64,000 bases of DNA from Deltaproteobacteria bacterium. Its GTDB lineage: Bacteria; Myxococcota_A; UBA9042. Every line of letters starts with the position of its first letter. Within the stretch, counting starts at the first letter, position 1. Positions 17,471 to 27,400 of this stretch are shown here, piece by piece. The translations under genes were made by a program, and so were the position numbers. The DNA lies in assembly GCA_020632665.1 (NCBI GenBank), contig JACKFC010000005.1, positions 124,001 through 188,000 of the forward strand, in the 5' to 3' direction. Under the pieces are notes generated by a model that saw only the letters and a program-made list of their open reading frames with translations, was not told the DNA's origin and made no database searches.

Positions 17471-18565
17471 ATGCGGATCGCCCTCGCCATCACCCACTTC
17501 GACGATCTGGGTGGCGCCCAGGCGCACGTCGCCGCGCTCGCGCGGGCGTTCGCCGCCCAGGGCGACCAGGTCTTGGTCTTGCACGGTGGGGCGGGCGCCG
17601 CGTCGCCACTGCGCGGCGCGCCGGGGGTGGAGGTTCAAGCGGTGCCCGCGCTGCTGCGCCCGGTCGCGCCGGTAGCGGATCTGCGGGCGATCTGGGCGCT
17701 CCGGAGCGCCATCCGCGCGTTTCGGCCCGACGTCGTCCACGCCCACTCCACCAAAGCGATCTTCTACGCCGGGGCCGCGGCACGCAGCCTCGGTGTGCCG
17801 ACCATCGCGACTGCGCACGGCTGGGTGGCACTCCTGACCCCACCGTTCTCGCCAGCGGCGCGGCCGGCGGTTGCTGCGGCGTTCCGCATTGGCATGGCTG
17901 CGAGCGATCGCGTCGTCTGCTTGTCGGACCACGATCTGCGCGTCGCCCGCGACAGCCGCGTCGCTCCCGGCAGGCTCGTGCACGTCCCGATCGGGATCGC
18001 CGATTGCGCGGCGCAGTCACGGCCGGACGCGGTGGGGCCCCGCCTCGTCACGGTCGCGCGCCACTATCCGCAGAAAGACGCGACGACATTGGTTCAAGCG
18101 CTCGATGCGATGCGCGCGTTGCCATGGCAGCTCGATTGGTTCGGGGGGGGACCCGAGCTCGAGCGAACGCGCCGCCACCTCACCGCACTCGGGCTGCACG
18201 ACCGCGTCCGTCTCCGTGGCGACGACCCGTCCGTGGCCGAGGTTCTCGCCGAGTCGGCCGTCTTCGTCCTCGCCACGCACGCAGAAGGCCTGCCGATCGC
18301 CATCTTGGAGGCGATGCGCGCGGGCTTGCCGATCGTCGCCAGCGACGTCGGCGCCGTCGGTGAGGCCATCGCCGGCGTGGGTACGCTCGTTCCCGCTGCC
18401 GCGCCGGCGCCGCTCGCCAACGCGCTGCGCACGCTCTTGCTCGATCCCGCGCTGCGCGCCGAACGCGGCGCCGCTGCACGCTCACGCTACGTGGCGCGCT
18501 ACCGAGAGGGACCGATGCTCGATGCGCTGCGTCAGGTCTACCGGTCCGCGGCGCGTAGCGCGTAG
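17471..18565 (+). CDS. GT4-family (GT-B fold) glycosyltransferase
   Basis: About 364 residues. MRIALAITHFDDLGGAQAHV is the usual N-terminal beta-alpha unit with the GGA(Q/E) acceptor loop. THAEGLPIAILEAMRAGLPI contains the E-x7-E nucleotide-sugar motif of retaining GT4 enzymes, followed by VASDVGAVGEAI. ATG 17471 is chosen because the protein begins typically there; a GTG at 17453 would overlap the upstream stop in GTGA and add six residues. It probably adds a sugar to the lipid-linked intermediate made by the preceding transferase. Its end overlaps that of the convergent nucleotidyltransferase-like gene by 28 bp. Confidence 0.85.
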   Translation: MRIALAITHFDDLGGAQAHVAALARAFAAQGDQVLVLHGGAGAASPLRGAPGVEVQAVPALLRPVAPVADLRAIWALRSAIRAFRPDVVHAHSTKAIFYAGAAARSLGVPTIATAHGWVALLTPPFSPAARPAVAAAFRIGMAASDRVVCLSDHDLRVARDSRVAPGRLVHVPIGIADCAAQSRPDAVGPRLVTVARHYPQKDATTLVQALDAMRALPWQLDWFGGGPELERTRRHLTALGLHDRVRLRGDDPSVAEVLAESAVFVLATHAEGLPIAILEAMRAGLPIVASDVGAVGEAIAGVGTLVPAAAPAPLANALRTLLLDPALRAERGAAARSRYVARYREGPMLDALRQVYRSAARSA

Positions 18566-19386
18566 TCGAGCAGCGAACGCGCCGCAAAGAAGGTGGCCGC
18601 CGCGCCATAGCGCGCGGTGCTGTCGGTATGTGCCCAACCGGCGGCGAGGCGGCCCAACGCACCAGTGCGTGGCGTCGTCGCCAGTGCTTCGATTGCCCAG
18701 CGTCGTGGCGTCGACGGTCGCAGCAGCATCGCCACCTCTGCGACTGCAGGCGCGGCCTCGTCGAGCGTCAGCAGACGTGTCCACAGCGTCGCCGCGCAGC
18801 CCGCGACGTGCGCACACTCCGCGGCGTGCTGCCAGTCGCGATGCGACGCTGCCGCCGCAAGCGCCCGCAGATCGAGGTCCGCTGTGGGCTTGCAACGGCC
18901 GTCGTCCTTTGCGACATCGAGCGAGTGCAGCCAGATCAGATCGGCGAGGCATGGCCGTCGCGCCGTCCCCCCGACGGCCTCGGCCGGAACCGATCGCGCG
19001 AGGATGCCGGCGACGTCGACCTGGAAGCGCGGCCAAGCCCCGACGCCGACATGGAGGTCCAACAACGCGCCATTCGGTGCACTGAAGTCGAGGGTCGGAT
19101 GCCAGCGCATCCCCGTCGGGCTGTGCGGCCGCGGCACACGGAGGTAGCCAGCGTCTCGCAAAGCACGCGCCGCGCGGTCGCGGTCACGCCGCGCGACCAG
19201 GACATCGCAGTCCGCCATCGGCCGCGCTCCCGGCCGGTGCAACCAACCGGCCAGGGCACAGCCCTTGATCAGGACGCTGGCGACGCCTGCAGCTGCCAGC
19301 GCGTCGCTGGCGCGGCGGCCGGTGTCGAGCAGCCACGTCTCCTTGGCGATGGCCTCGAATCTGGCTCGTGACGGGGGTCGTTGCAT
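18538..19386 (-). CDS. Nucleotidyltransferase-fold protein (NTP_transf_5 type)
   Basis: A 282-residue protein. VASVLIKGCALAGWL followed by RPGARPMADCDVLVARRD is the hallmark of the uncharacterised NTP_transf_5 family: a KG...R.M.D.D pattern forming a nucleotidyltransferase-like active site, with the two Asp residues in DCDVLV as metal ligands. DLHVGVGAWPRF provides the third acidic strand. Such proteins recur in exopolysaccharide and modified-peptide gene clusters, agreeing with the neighbouring sugar-transfer genes. The substrate is unknown. Confidence 0.7.
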   Translation of the reverse strand: MQRPPSRARFEAIAKETWLLDTGRRASDALAAAGVASVLIKGCALAGWLHRPGARPMADCDVLVARRDRDRAARALRDAGYLRVPRPHSPTGMRWHPTLDFSAPNGALLDLHVGVGAWPRFQVDVAGILARSVPAEAVGGTARRPCLADLIWLHSLDVAKDDGRCKPTADLDLRALAAAASHRDWQHAAECAHVAGCAATLWTRLLTLDEAAPAVAEVAMLLRPSTPRRWAIEALATTPRTGALGRLAAGWAHTDSTARYGAAATFFAARSLLDYALRAADR

Positions 19387-19492
19387 CTCGCCGGCAGCCT
19401 AGGGACCCGATCGCGAAATGCAAGGCCGCCCGGCTCCGGTCGCGGTTGCCGACCGCGCCCTGCGCGGCCATGCTCGGCCAATGGAGGTTCTG

Positions 19493-21403
19493 ATGCGTTC
19501 CGACTTCACCCTGGTGCTCGCGTTGCTGCTCGCCTCGTCGCTCTGCCTCGGCGCGTGCGGCAAGAGCCCGCAGCGTGCGACGACGACCCCGGCGCAAGCC
19601 CCGCCGCAAGCCGCTGTGCCGCAAGACGCGCGAGGCGCCCCGTCGGCCGCAGTGCCCTCCGCTGACGCGCCCGCTGCGGCGACCACGACCACTGCCGAGC
19701 CGGCGAAGGCGCCGCCGGGACCGCCGCTGCGCACCTTCGCGTTGCCGCAGCGCGCCGAGAGTGGCCGTACTGCCGCTGCCACCGCCCATCCGCTCGCCAC
19801 TCGCGCCGCGATGCGGGCGATCCACGCCGGCGGCACGGCGGTCGACGCGCTGGTCTCGGCGACGCTGGTCCTCAGCGTCGTCACGCCGCAATCCACCGGC
19901 ATCGGAGGCGGCGGCTTCGCCATCGTCCGCACCCCGGACGGCAAGGCGACCGCGTGGGATTTCCGCGAAGCCGCGCCCGCGGCCGGCAAGCGCGAGGACT
20001 ACCTCGGCGACGACGGCAAGCCGGTCGCGCAGCGCAGCCAGCGCCACGGTCTGGCGGTCGGCGTTCCCGGCACCGTCGCCGGGCTCTGGGCCCTGCACCA
20101 ACGCTACGGCAAGCGTCCGTGGGCCGAGCTCTGCGAGCCGGCGATCGAGGCTGCCGAGCGCGGCTTTGCGATCGGCACGCAGCTGGTCGAGGCGGCGGAT
20201 TGGGTCTGGGACAAGCTCGACCCCAGCGCCCACGCGATCCTCGCGCCGGGTGGTGTGCGGCTGAAAGCGGGCGAGGTCCTGCGGCAGCCGGCGCTCGGCG
20301 CGACGATGCGGGCGATCGCGGAGAAAGGCCCGGAGGGCTTCTACGCCGGCGCCGTCGCTGCAGATATCGTCGCCACCGTGCAGCGCAAGGGCGGCAAGCT
20401 GCGCGCCTCCGACCTGAAGGAGTACGCGGTTCGGGAGGTCGAGCCGCTGCGTGGCGAGGCATTCGGTACCAAGGTGCTGACCATGCCGCAGCCATCGGCC
20501 GGCGGCGCGCAATTCCTCGCCATGGCCGAGATGTTGCCGATCTTCCTCGCCGCCGCGCGCGGTCACCACAAGCGTTTGACCGGCGAGAAGCCGCTGCCCA
20601 CCGGCCAGCAACCAGGGCCGATCGAGGCGCACGCGTTGCTCGAGGCGATGCGCGATTCCTTCCACCTCCGCCTGGGCTTTTCGGGTGATCCTGGCAAGCC
20701 GGCGCGGACCCTCGACGACGTCTACCCGAAGAAGGCCCGCAAGCGCCTGCGCAGCCTCTTCTCCGGCGAGCGCGCAACGCCCTCCGGCAAGGGCGAACTG
20801 CGCGCCGAACGGCACGACAACACCAGCCACGTCAGCATTGTCGACGCAGACGGGATGGCGGTGAGCTCGACCCACACCGTGAACCTGCTCTTCGGTGCCG
20901 GCATCGTCGGCGCGACCAGCGGTGTCTGGCTCAACAACGAGCTCGACGATTTCGCCTTCGACCGCGATACCAGCAACGCATTCGGCTTGGCCGGCAGCGA
21001 GGCCAACCTGTTCCGCCCCGGCGCGCGCCCGGTCAGCTCGATGACGCCGGTCATTGCTTCCGACAAGGCGGGCGTTCGCCTCGTCGTCGGCTCGCCGGGT
21101 GGGACGCGCATCCCGACCACCGTCCTGCTGGTCGCCTGGCGAGCGCTCGACCTGCAGCAGCCGCTGGAGCAGGCCGTGGCGGCGCCGCGGCTGCACCACC
21201 AGGCGTTCCCGGACGAGGCGTGGATCGAGCCGGATGGCGCGCCGATCTGGCAGCGGACGTTGGAGGCGATGGGGCACAAGGTGGTTGTGAAGCGGGCGTG
21301 GTGTAACGTGCAAGCCGTTTCGGTGAAGACCGAGGGCGGCGGCCGACGTCGACTCGAGGCGGTCAGCGACCCGCGTGGGGAAGGCGGTGCAATGGGGCTG
21401 TAG
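19493..21403 (+). CDS. ggt: Gamma-glutamyltransferase, lipoprotein form
   Basis: A 636-residue Ntn-hydrolase that cleaves gamma-glutamyl bonds of glutathione and transfers the glutamyl group. ATG 19493 has GGAGG five bases upstream. The signal segment ends LCLGAC (Cys22), followed by an Ala/Pro/Thr linker, so this version should be lipid-anchored. Family motifs are ATAHPLATRAAMRAIHAGG, STGIGGGGF, and DNTSHVSIVDADG with Thr444 as the autocleavage nucleophile, then VSSTHTVNLLFG, SSMTPVI and GSPGGTRI. The last 38 codons are present a second time downstream (21494-21607). Confidence 0.9.
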   Translation: MRSDFTLVLALLLASSLCLGACGKSPQRATTTPAQAPPQAAVPQDARGAPSAAVPSADAPAAATTTTAEPAKAPPGPPLRTFALPQRAESGRTAAATAHPLATRAAMRAIHAGGTAVDALVSATLVLSVVTPQSTGIGGGGFAIVRTPDGKATAWDFREAAPAAGKREDYLGDDGKPVAQRSQRHGLAVGVPGTVAGLWALHQRYGKRPWAELCEPAIEAAERGFAIGTQLVEAADWVWDKLDPSAHAILAPGGVRLKAGEVLRQPALGATMRAIAEKGPEGFYAGAVAADIVATVQRKGGKLRASDLKEYAVREVEPLRGEAFGTKVLTMPQPSAGGAQFLAMAEMLPIFLAAARGHHKRLTGEKPLPTGQQPGPIEAHALLEAMRDSFHLRLGFSGDPGKPARTLDDVYPKKARKRLRSLFSGERATPSGKGELRAERHDNTSHVSIVDADGMAVSSTHTVNLLFGAGIVGATSGVWLNNELDDFAFDRDTSNAFGLAGSEANLFRPGARPVSSMTPVIASDKAGVRLVVGSPGGTRIPTTVLLVAWRALDLQQPLEQAVAAPRLHHQAFPDEAWIEPDGAPIWQRTLEAMGHKVVVKRAWCNVQAVSVKTEGGGRRRLEAVSDPRGEGGAMGL

Positions 21404-21414
21404 CGCCGCCGCTC
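21301..21414 (+). repeat. Direct repeat copy 1: 3' end of ggt
   Basis: This segment covers the last 34 codons of ggt, the stop and about 11 bp more. It is repeated 193 bp downstream with four differences inside the coding part, all at third codon positions. Confidence 0.9.
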
Positions 21415-21493
21415 CCTTGGCAGGTCGAGCGGTCGACGTTCACGTCCCGTGTCGTCGGGGCTTCGGGTGACGGGCGTGCTTGGCACGGGCCGG

Positions 21494-21607
21494 GTGTAAC
21501 GTGCAAGCCGTTTCGGTGAAGACCGAGGGCGGCGGCCGACGTCGACTCGAGGCGGTCAGCGACCCGCGCGGGGAAGGCGGGGCGATGGGCCTGTAGCGCC
21601 GCGGCTC
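21494..21607 (+). pseudogene. Direct repeat copy 2: orphan duplicate of the ggt 3' end
   Basis: A fragment encoding the same C-terminal residues as ggt (from CNVQAV through GEGGAMGL and a TAG) without the rest of the gene. The four coding differences (CGT/CGC, GGT/GGG, GCA/GCG, GGG/GGC) are all synonymous, so it descends from a functional but diverged ggt tail rather than from a decaying copy. There is no start signal; I see it as a remnant. The 79-bp spacer between copies holds no gene. Confidence 0.8.
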
Positions 21608-21616
21608 TCTCTCGCG

Positions 21617-22927
21617 CTACTCGATGCCGGCTGCGGTCTCGAGCATCTTCACCGTCACCGACTTCGGCCGCTCGAGCGGCATGCCCATCGCGCGGGACCA
21701 GACCAGCTGCGAGGCGATACCCATCGCGCGGGAGACGCCGAAGAGCACGGTGTAGAAGTCGGCCTCGGTGACGCCGTAGTAGACCTGCAGCGCGCCGGAG
21801 TGGGCGTCGACGTTCGGCCACGGGCTCTTCGCCTTGCCGTGCTCCTTGAGCACGCCCGGGATCACGTCGAAGAGGCGGTGGACCGTCTGCACGACCGGGT
21901 GCTCGCCCATGCCCTGCTTGAGCGAGTACTCACGTTGGGCGGTGTAGCGCGGGTCGGTGTTGCGCAACACGGCGTGGCCGAAGCCCGGGATGACGCGGCC
22001 GCTGTTGAGCGTATCCCACGCGTATTGCTCGACCTGCTCGGCGGTCGGCGCGCCACCGAAGTGCGCCATGACCTCGTTGATCCACTTCAGGCACTCCTGG
22101 TTGGCGAGGCCGTGCAGCGGGCCGGCGAGGCCGTTGATGCCGGCGGCGACCGAGAGGTAGACGTCCGAGAGCGCCGAGCCGACGACGTGGCTGGCGTGCG
22201 CGCTGACGTTGCCGCCCTCGTGGTCGATGTGCAGCAGCAGGTAGAGCCGCATCAGGTCCTGATAGCCGGCGTCGCTGACACCCATCATGTGGGCGAAGTT
22301 GGCGCCCCAATCGAGGTTCGGATCCGCGGCGACGTGGATATCGTCCTTGAAGACGCGGCGGTAGATGTAGGCCGCGACCACCGGCAGGCGCGCGATGAGG
22401 TCGAGCGCGTCGTCGAGCGTCGGCTCCCAATAATCGCCCTTGCCGAGCGTCCCCGCCGAGTATTCGCGGGCGAAGCGCGAGAGCGGCTGCATGGCGGCAA
22501 TCGCGATCGAGAACTGCGTCATCGGGTGCATCGTCACCGGCAGCGCGCGCAGCGTGTCGAAGACGTATTGCGGCACGGCGGAGCGGGCGCGCAGATCGGC
22601 CTCGAGCTCGGCGACCTCGGCTTCGGTCGGCAACTCGCCGGTCAGCAGCAGCCAGAACAACCCGGTCGGGTAGGCCTCGAGGCCTGCGCCCGGCTTCGGC
22701 AGCTTCTCGCGGACCTGCGGGATGGTGTAGCCGCGGAAGCGGATGCCCTCCATCGGGTCGAGGTAGCTGGTATCGCAGACCAACGCCTTGAGCCCGCGCA
22801 TGCCGCCCATCGCGGCGCCGATGGTGTTGGTGCCGAGGGCGACGTCACCGTGCTCCTTGGCCAGGGTGCGCACGCGCGCCTGCCAAGAGGGGATCCGCTC
22901 TGCCATACGACGCTTCAGGCTGCTCAT
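21617..22927 (-). CDS. gltA: Citrate synthase, eukaryote (type I) form
   Basis: A 436-residue enzyme condensing acetyl-CoA and oxaloacetate. It carries HEGGNVSAHASHVVGSALSD, GPLHGLANQE (substrate His), PGFGHAVLRNTDPRY (catalytic His) and NVDAHSGALQVYYG (catalytic Asp), which match the mitochondrial-type dimeric enzymes rather than the NADH-regulated hexameric E. coli type. Start ATG 22927 is favoured over 22939 because GGAG lies six bases upstream. It is transcribed from a promoter at 22998-23026 that overlaps the end of the upstream gene. The leader contains an inverted repeat GGGTCGC/GCGACCC (22964-22982). Confidence 0.93.
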   Translation of the reverse strand: MSSLKRRMAERIPSWQARVRTLAKEHGDVALGTNTIGAAMGGMRGLKALVCDTSYLDPMEGIRFRGYTIPQVREKLPKPGAGLEAYPTGLFWLLLTGELPTEAEVAELEADLRARSAVPQYVFDTLRALPVTMHPMTQFSIAIAAMQPLSRFAREYSAGTLGKGDYWEPTLDDALDLIARLPVVAAYIYRRVFKDDIHVAADPNLDWGANFAHMMGVSDAGYQDLMRLYLLLHIDHEGGNVSAHASHVVGSALSDVYLSVAAGINGLAGPLHGLANQECLKWINEVMAHFGGAPTAEQVEQYAWDTLNSGRVIPGFGHAVLRNTDPRYTAQREYSLKQGMGEHPVVQTVHRLFDVIPGVLKEHGKAKSPWPNVDAHSGALQVYYGVTEADFYTVLFGVSRAMGIASQLVWSRAMGMPLERPKSVTVKMLETAAGIE

Positions 22928-22997
22928 CGGCGACTCCATTTCGTCTGCAGGTTCATCTGCAACGGGTCGCGGTCGGCGACCCGATCGTGTCCGGGCG

Positions 22998-23026
22998 TGT
23001 CTACTCCGCTGCCCTGGCAGGGTCAA
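22998..23026 (-). promoter_or_regulatory. Promoter of the citrate synthase gene
   Basis: On the minus strand: TTGACC (23026-23021), 17 bp, TAGACA (23003-22998). The TAG of the -10 is the stop codon of the upstream propeller-like gene (23001-23003). Confidence 0.6.
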
Positions 23027-24443
23027 CCGCAGCGGGTGCGGCGTTGCCCGTTTCGGCCTTGTCGGCGGGCGCTTCGTCCTTGCTCGGCGGCGCAGGCGCG
23101 GCGGCGCAGGGACGGCTGCTCAGGGCGCAATCGGCCACGCCGAATTCCGGCGCGCGGCGGGCCCGAACCGCGCGCAGCTTCTCCAGCCGCGCGGCGAGCC
23201 GCTTGCGTTCGGCCGCAGGACCGCTGGGGCCGTCGCGCTCGAGCCGCTCGGCCGCGCCTTCGAGGTCGCCCTGCTCGAGCAGGATCTCGGTGTGCCGTAG
23301 CGCGCCTGCGCCGACCGCGAGGCTGCGCACCCCCGGCCGGATCTGCGGCCAATGCGCGCTGCTGCCGGCGATGACGGCGACCTTGCCGCGGAAGCGCGGG
23401 GCGGGCTCGACCAGGACGATCTTGCCGTCTTGCACGCCGACCATCCGCATGCCGTCCGGTGCCCAATCCGGACCGGCTCCCTGTAGATCCCCGCGCACCA
23501 GACGGACGTCCGAGGGCACGTCCCAGGCGTCCCAGCCGCGACCGCGCCCCTCCGGCTGGCGGTAGAAGCGGCCACCGAGGCGCTCGTCACAGGCGCCCTG
23601 GGCCGAGCGTCGCACGCCGACGAAGACGCCCTTGCTGTCGCGCATCCAGGCCAGCCCCACGGCGTGTTTCGGCACCGGGTCGCGGTCCAGGCGCAGCTGT
23701 TCGGTGCTGCCGAAGCGGCCATGGGCGATAAGCCCGCTGCCCAACTCCAGGCGAATCCGGGTATTCGGCGAGACCGATTTGCGCCGCAGGCCGTCGCGCA
23801 GCTGCAGCGGCTGCTCGAGCGTCTCCTGCCGCGGCTCGGCGCCGTTCTTCTGCCGCAGCCGCAGCCGGCGGACCTTGCTCCAACGCGCGCAGCCGGTGCT
23901 CGCCTCGCTGCCCTTGCCGACGCCGAAGCTGACGATCACCCGCAGCTCCGATTCGTCGCCGCCGCCCTCGACGTGGACCAGCGACTCCCCGCTCGCCAGC
24001 GTGATCCGGCCGAGGCGCCGCTGCTGCGCCGTCTGCACCTCGATCGCCAGCACCTCGACGACATGGGCCTTGCCCGTGGCCTTGGCGGCGACCACCGCGT
24101 AGAGCCAGGCGCCGTCGCCCGAGAAGGCGTAGCCGTGCACGTTGTCGCCCGCGTAGATGCGCGACCGCTCGAGGGTGTAGGCGTCGGTGATCCGGATCGA
24201 GGTCGCGTCGCTGGTCGCGACCTGTACCCGGTAGGGCGCGTTCTGCACCAAGCGCTCGACCGGCGACGCCTCCGGCTTGTCCTTGCGGATCGTCTTGCCG
24301 GTCTCGTCCATCCGTTCGAGGCCGCGCCAATCGACCTCGCCGCCATCGGGTTCGGGAGGCGGCTCGGCTCCGACCGGGATCGCCAGCGTGATGCTGCAAC
24401 CGAGCAGAATCGCTGCGACGCGGTGGCTCGACAGCGAGCTCAC
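23001..24443 (-). CDS. Secreted beta-propeller-like protein
   Basis: About 480 residues starting at GTG 24443, which overlaps the TGA of the TIG lipoprotein gene in a GTGA. The N-terminal segment VAAILLGCSITLAIPVGAEP is a signal peptide. The middle has WD/Tol-like strand patterns (YAFSGDGAWLYAVVAAKA, HAVGLAWMRDSKGVFVGVRR, GPDWAPDGMRMVGVQDGKIV), as in periplasmic propellers that read out data. The C-terminal third is an Ala/Arg/Leu-rich helical region with a Pro/Ala/Lys tail. No enzyme motif is visible. Coupling to the TIG protein suggests that the two work together at the cell surface. Confidence 0.7.
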   Translation of the reverse strand: MSSLSSHRVAAILLGCSITLAIPVGAEPPPEPDGGEVDWRGLERMDETGKTIRKDKPEASPVERLVQNAPYRVQVATSDATSIRITDAYTLERSRIYAGDNVHGYAFSGDGAWLYAVVAAKATGKAHVVEVLAIEVQTAQQRRLGRITLASGESLVHVEGGGDESELRVIVSFGVGKGSEASTGCARWSKVRRLRLRQKNGAEPRQETLEQPLQLRDGLRRKSVSPNTRIRLELGSGLIAHGRFGSTEQLRLDRDPVPKHAVGLAWMRDSKGVFVGVRRSAQGACDERLGGRFYRQPEGRGRGWDAWDVPSDVRLVRGDLQGAGPDWAPDGMRMVGVQDGKIVLVEPAPRFRGKVAVIAGSSAHWPQIRPGVRSLAVGAGALRHTEILLEQGDLEGAAERLERDGPSGPAAERKRLAARLEKLRAVRARRAPEFGVADCALSSRPCAAAPAPPSKDEAPADKAETGNAAPAAVDPARAAE

Positions 24444-27400
24444 GGAGCGTCGGGCAGCCCGGGTGGGGCAGGGCTCGGCGTCGAGGGGATGGCCGCCGGC
24501 GGCAAGCCGTCCGGCAGCGGACCCACCGATTGCGGCAGGTTCACCAGGATCGTGTTGAAGGCGTAGGAGACCCATTTCCACACACTCAGCTCTTTGTGGT
24601 TGAAGTGGTCGATCTCCAGCCCGGGGGCGTAGATCCGCCACAAGCGCAGGCGCAATTTCCCCGGCGGAACCGGGTTGAATCCGCCGAGCGCCTGGAAGTC
24701 CGGCAGGTCGACCTTCTGCACCGCGCCGCGGAGGAAGATCTCCCACCGCGTCGTGTAGTCATAGCTCGCGATTCGCAACATATTCAAGGTCGGGGTCTGG
24801 CCGCCGGCCGTGCTCCACTCCACGACCTTGCCCAGCGCGTCGCCCCACAGCGGCGCGGTGAAGTAGGGAAGCTCGAGGTACGGACCCATGCGCAGGATCG
24901 GCTGCCCCAGGGCGAGCCAGCCGTCGCCCTGGCCGACCGCGATCGCGGGCGCCACCGCGCGCAGGTCGAGCGCGACGTCTTCGGGTTGGTTCGTCTGCAC
25001 GGCGCCGTCGAGGCCGACGCGGACCCAGACCCCACCACCGCCGACGGCGTGCACACCGTCCGGGCCGCCAGCGACCGCGAAGAGCGCCTCTTCGGTCCCA
25101 GCGTTGGCCCAGGTCACGGCGCCCTTGCTGAAGCGGCCGAGCGCGCCGCGGTCGCCGACCACCCAGAAATCGTCGCCGCTGCTGCCCCAGGCGCCGTGCA
25201 GCGTCTCGTTGCGCGCGTTGAACAGCGACTCCCAGATGACCGCCGCGCCGGGCGCCGAGGGCGCAGCGCGGGCGACATAGCCGCTGTCGCCGACGACCAC
25301 CACGGTCCCGTCCGGCATCACCTGCAGGTCGCGCAGGCGGGTGCTGGTCGGCTTCGGCGGCCAGCTCCAATCGTCCGGCGCCGGCACGCCGAGCGGCGAC
25401 TTCACCTGCGCGAAACCCGCGGCGCCGCCACGCCAGATGCGGTTGCCGGCGTCGAGGACCCACACGTCGGTGGGCTTGTTGCCGCCGATCGCCAGCACGC
25501 GATCGACGTCGGGTGCCTGTCCGACCATCGGCGCCGGGATCGGCGAGACGGCCGGGCCCCAGCCGGTGACCGGGTCGCGGACGAGGATCGTGCCGGCGGC
25601 GCCACCGGCGAAGCCAACGCCACTGCCGAGCGGATCCAGCCAGACGGCGAAGAGGTCGCGCCCGGTCGGGCTCTGCTGCTGCGTCATGCTGGCGCCGGAC
25701 CAGACCGCGATATACCCACCCGGACCCACTGCGACGGTCTGCAGGCCGTCGGATGCGGCGTCTTGTACGTGCGGCGCGAACGCTTCCGCGAAGCCCGGCT
25801 TGGCGACGCCCGCCGGCCAGCGCACCAGGCGATCGGCGTCGGTCGGGAGCAGCTTCTCGCGGATCGCGACCGCCACCGGTGAGCCGCCCGAGAGCGGCGC
25901 CAGCGAGCCGTAGAAGGTCCACGGGATCGAAGCCTTCTCGCCGCTGAAGTGCGGCTGGCCGGTCAGCGTCAGCCGATCGGTGATGGCGGTGGTGCGCAGC
26001 TCGCTGACGTGGATATAGCCCTCCGGGTCGAGGTCCAACGCGCTGGTCAGGGCCCGCTCCATGCCGATCGTGTCCGGGCCCATCGGCAGCTTCTGCAGCT
26101 CGACCGTCATCCGCCGGGTCATCGGCGTGTCGAGCGCGATCTTGACGTTCTTCGTGGTCGCGCCGGGGTAGACCGAGATCGCGCGGCGCAGGCCCATGGC
26201 GAGGCGGACGAAGGGGCCGCCGTCCTTCGGCACGTAGCCGAAGAAGCAGGCGACGGCGAGGTCGCCCAGGCGCGACTCGATCCGGAAGGTGCCGTCGGCT
26301 TTGGCCTTGGCCAACGGACCAGGGGCCGGGTTGCCGCCGAACATCGAGGGACTCGAGGTTTCGCAGCGGATCTGTGCTTCTCCGATGGTCGGCATGCAGC
26401 GATAGCGGACCTCTCCCGGCGCCCAGGCCGCGGCACGGCAATCGTAGCCAGAGGGGCAATGCGCGTCTTCGGTGCAGGGCGCGGCGCAGACCCGTGGCGC
26501 GCCGCTGGCCACCGCGGCGGCAGCATCTTCGGGCGCCAAGGAGAAGCCGGAGAGCGGATCCAGCAACGTCTCGCAGGTCAGCGCTCCGGGACAGTCGAGG
26601 TCGCTCTCGCAGCCCTTGCAGTTGCCACCGACCTGCGGCGTATCGGCGCAGGAGCCGAGCGGCAGCGTCTGGTACTTCGCCGCGTTGGTGACCACGCCCT
26701 CGATCGCGCCGTCGGGGAAGGGATCCGGCTCGTCTTCGCCGCCGCCACCGCCGCTGCCGTCCGAGGGCGGCGGGCTGACGTATTGCCGCAGCCGCAGCGT
26801 GACGTGCCGCGAGTCGACGGCGACCAGCGACGCGGCGCTGTAGCCGGCCGCGCCGGCCGAGACCATGAGCGGTCCGTTCAGGTCGAGTTCGCTGATCGTG
26901 ACCTGGCCGCGCGCGTCGGTGGTGCCGAGGCGTCGCGGCTTCCCGGGCTGATCGACCACCACCAGCGCGTTCTCGACCGGAGCGACGCCGAGGTTGCTGC
27001 GCAGCACGGTGACGTCGAGCGCGCCGTCGATCGGACCACCCCAGGTGCCGTAGTTGCCGGCCAGCGGGTCGAAGTAGGTATAGGCCGAGAGCAGGGTGGC
27101 GATCGCTTTGCCGCCGCCAGGCGCGGTGAACCAGGCCTCCACGGCGACGGTGCCTGGATCGCCGGCAGGGGTTCGGACAAGGGCCAGACCGGCGTGGACC
27201 TTCTCGATCTCGAAGGCCTCGCTCTGCCCGAAGAAGACGCGGTCGAGCCGGTCCATGCCGGTACCGACCAGGCGCACCAGCGTGCCGCCCGCCTGTGCGC
27301 CGCGGCTCGGCAGCAGCGCCGCGAGGCTCGGCTCGCCGGCGTATTGTACCGCGTCCGGCAGATGCGCCTCGGCCTTGGCGAAGATCACGCTCACGTCGGC

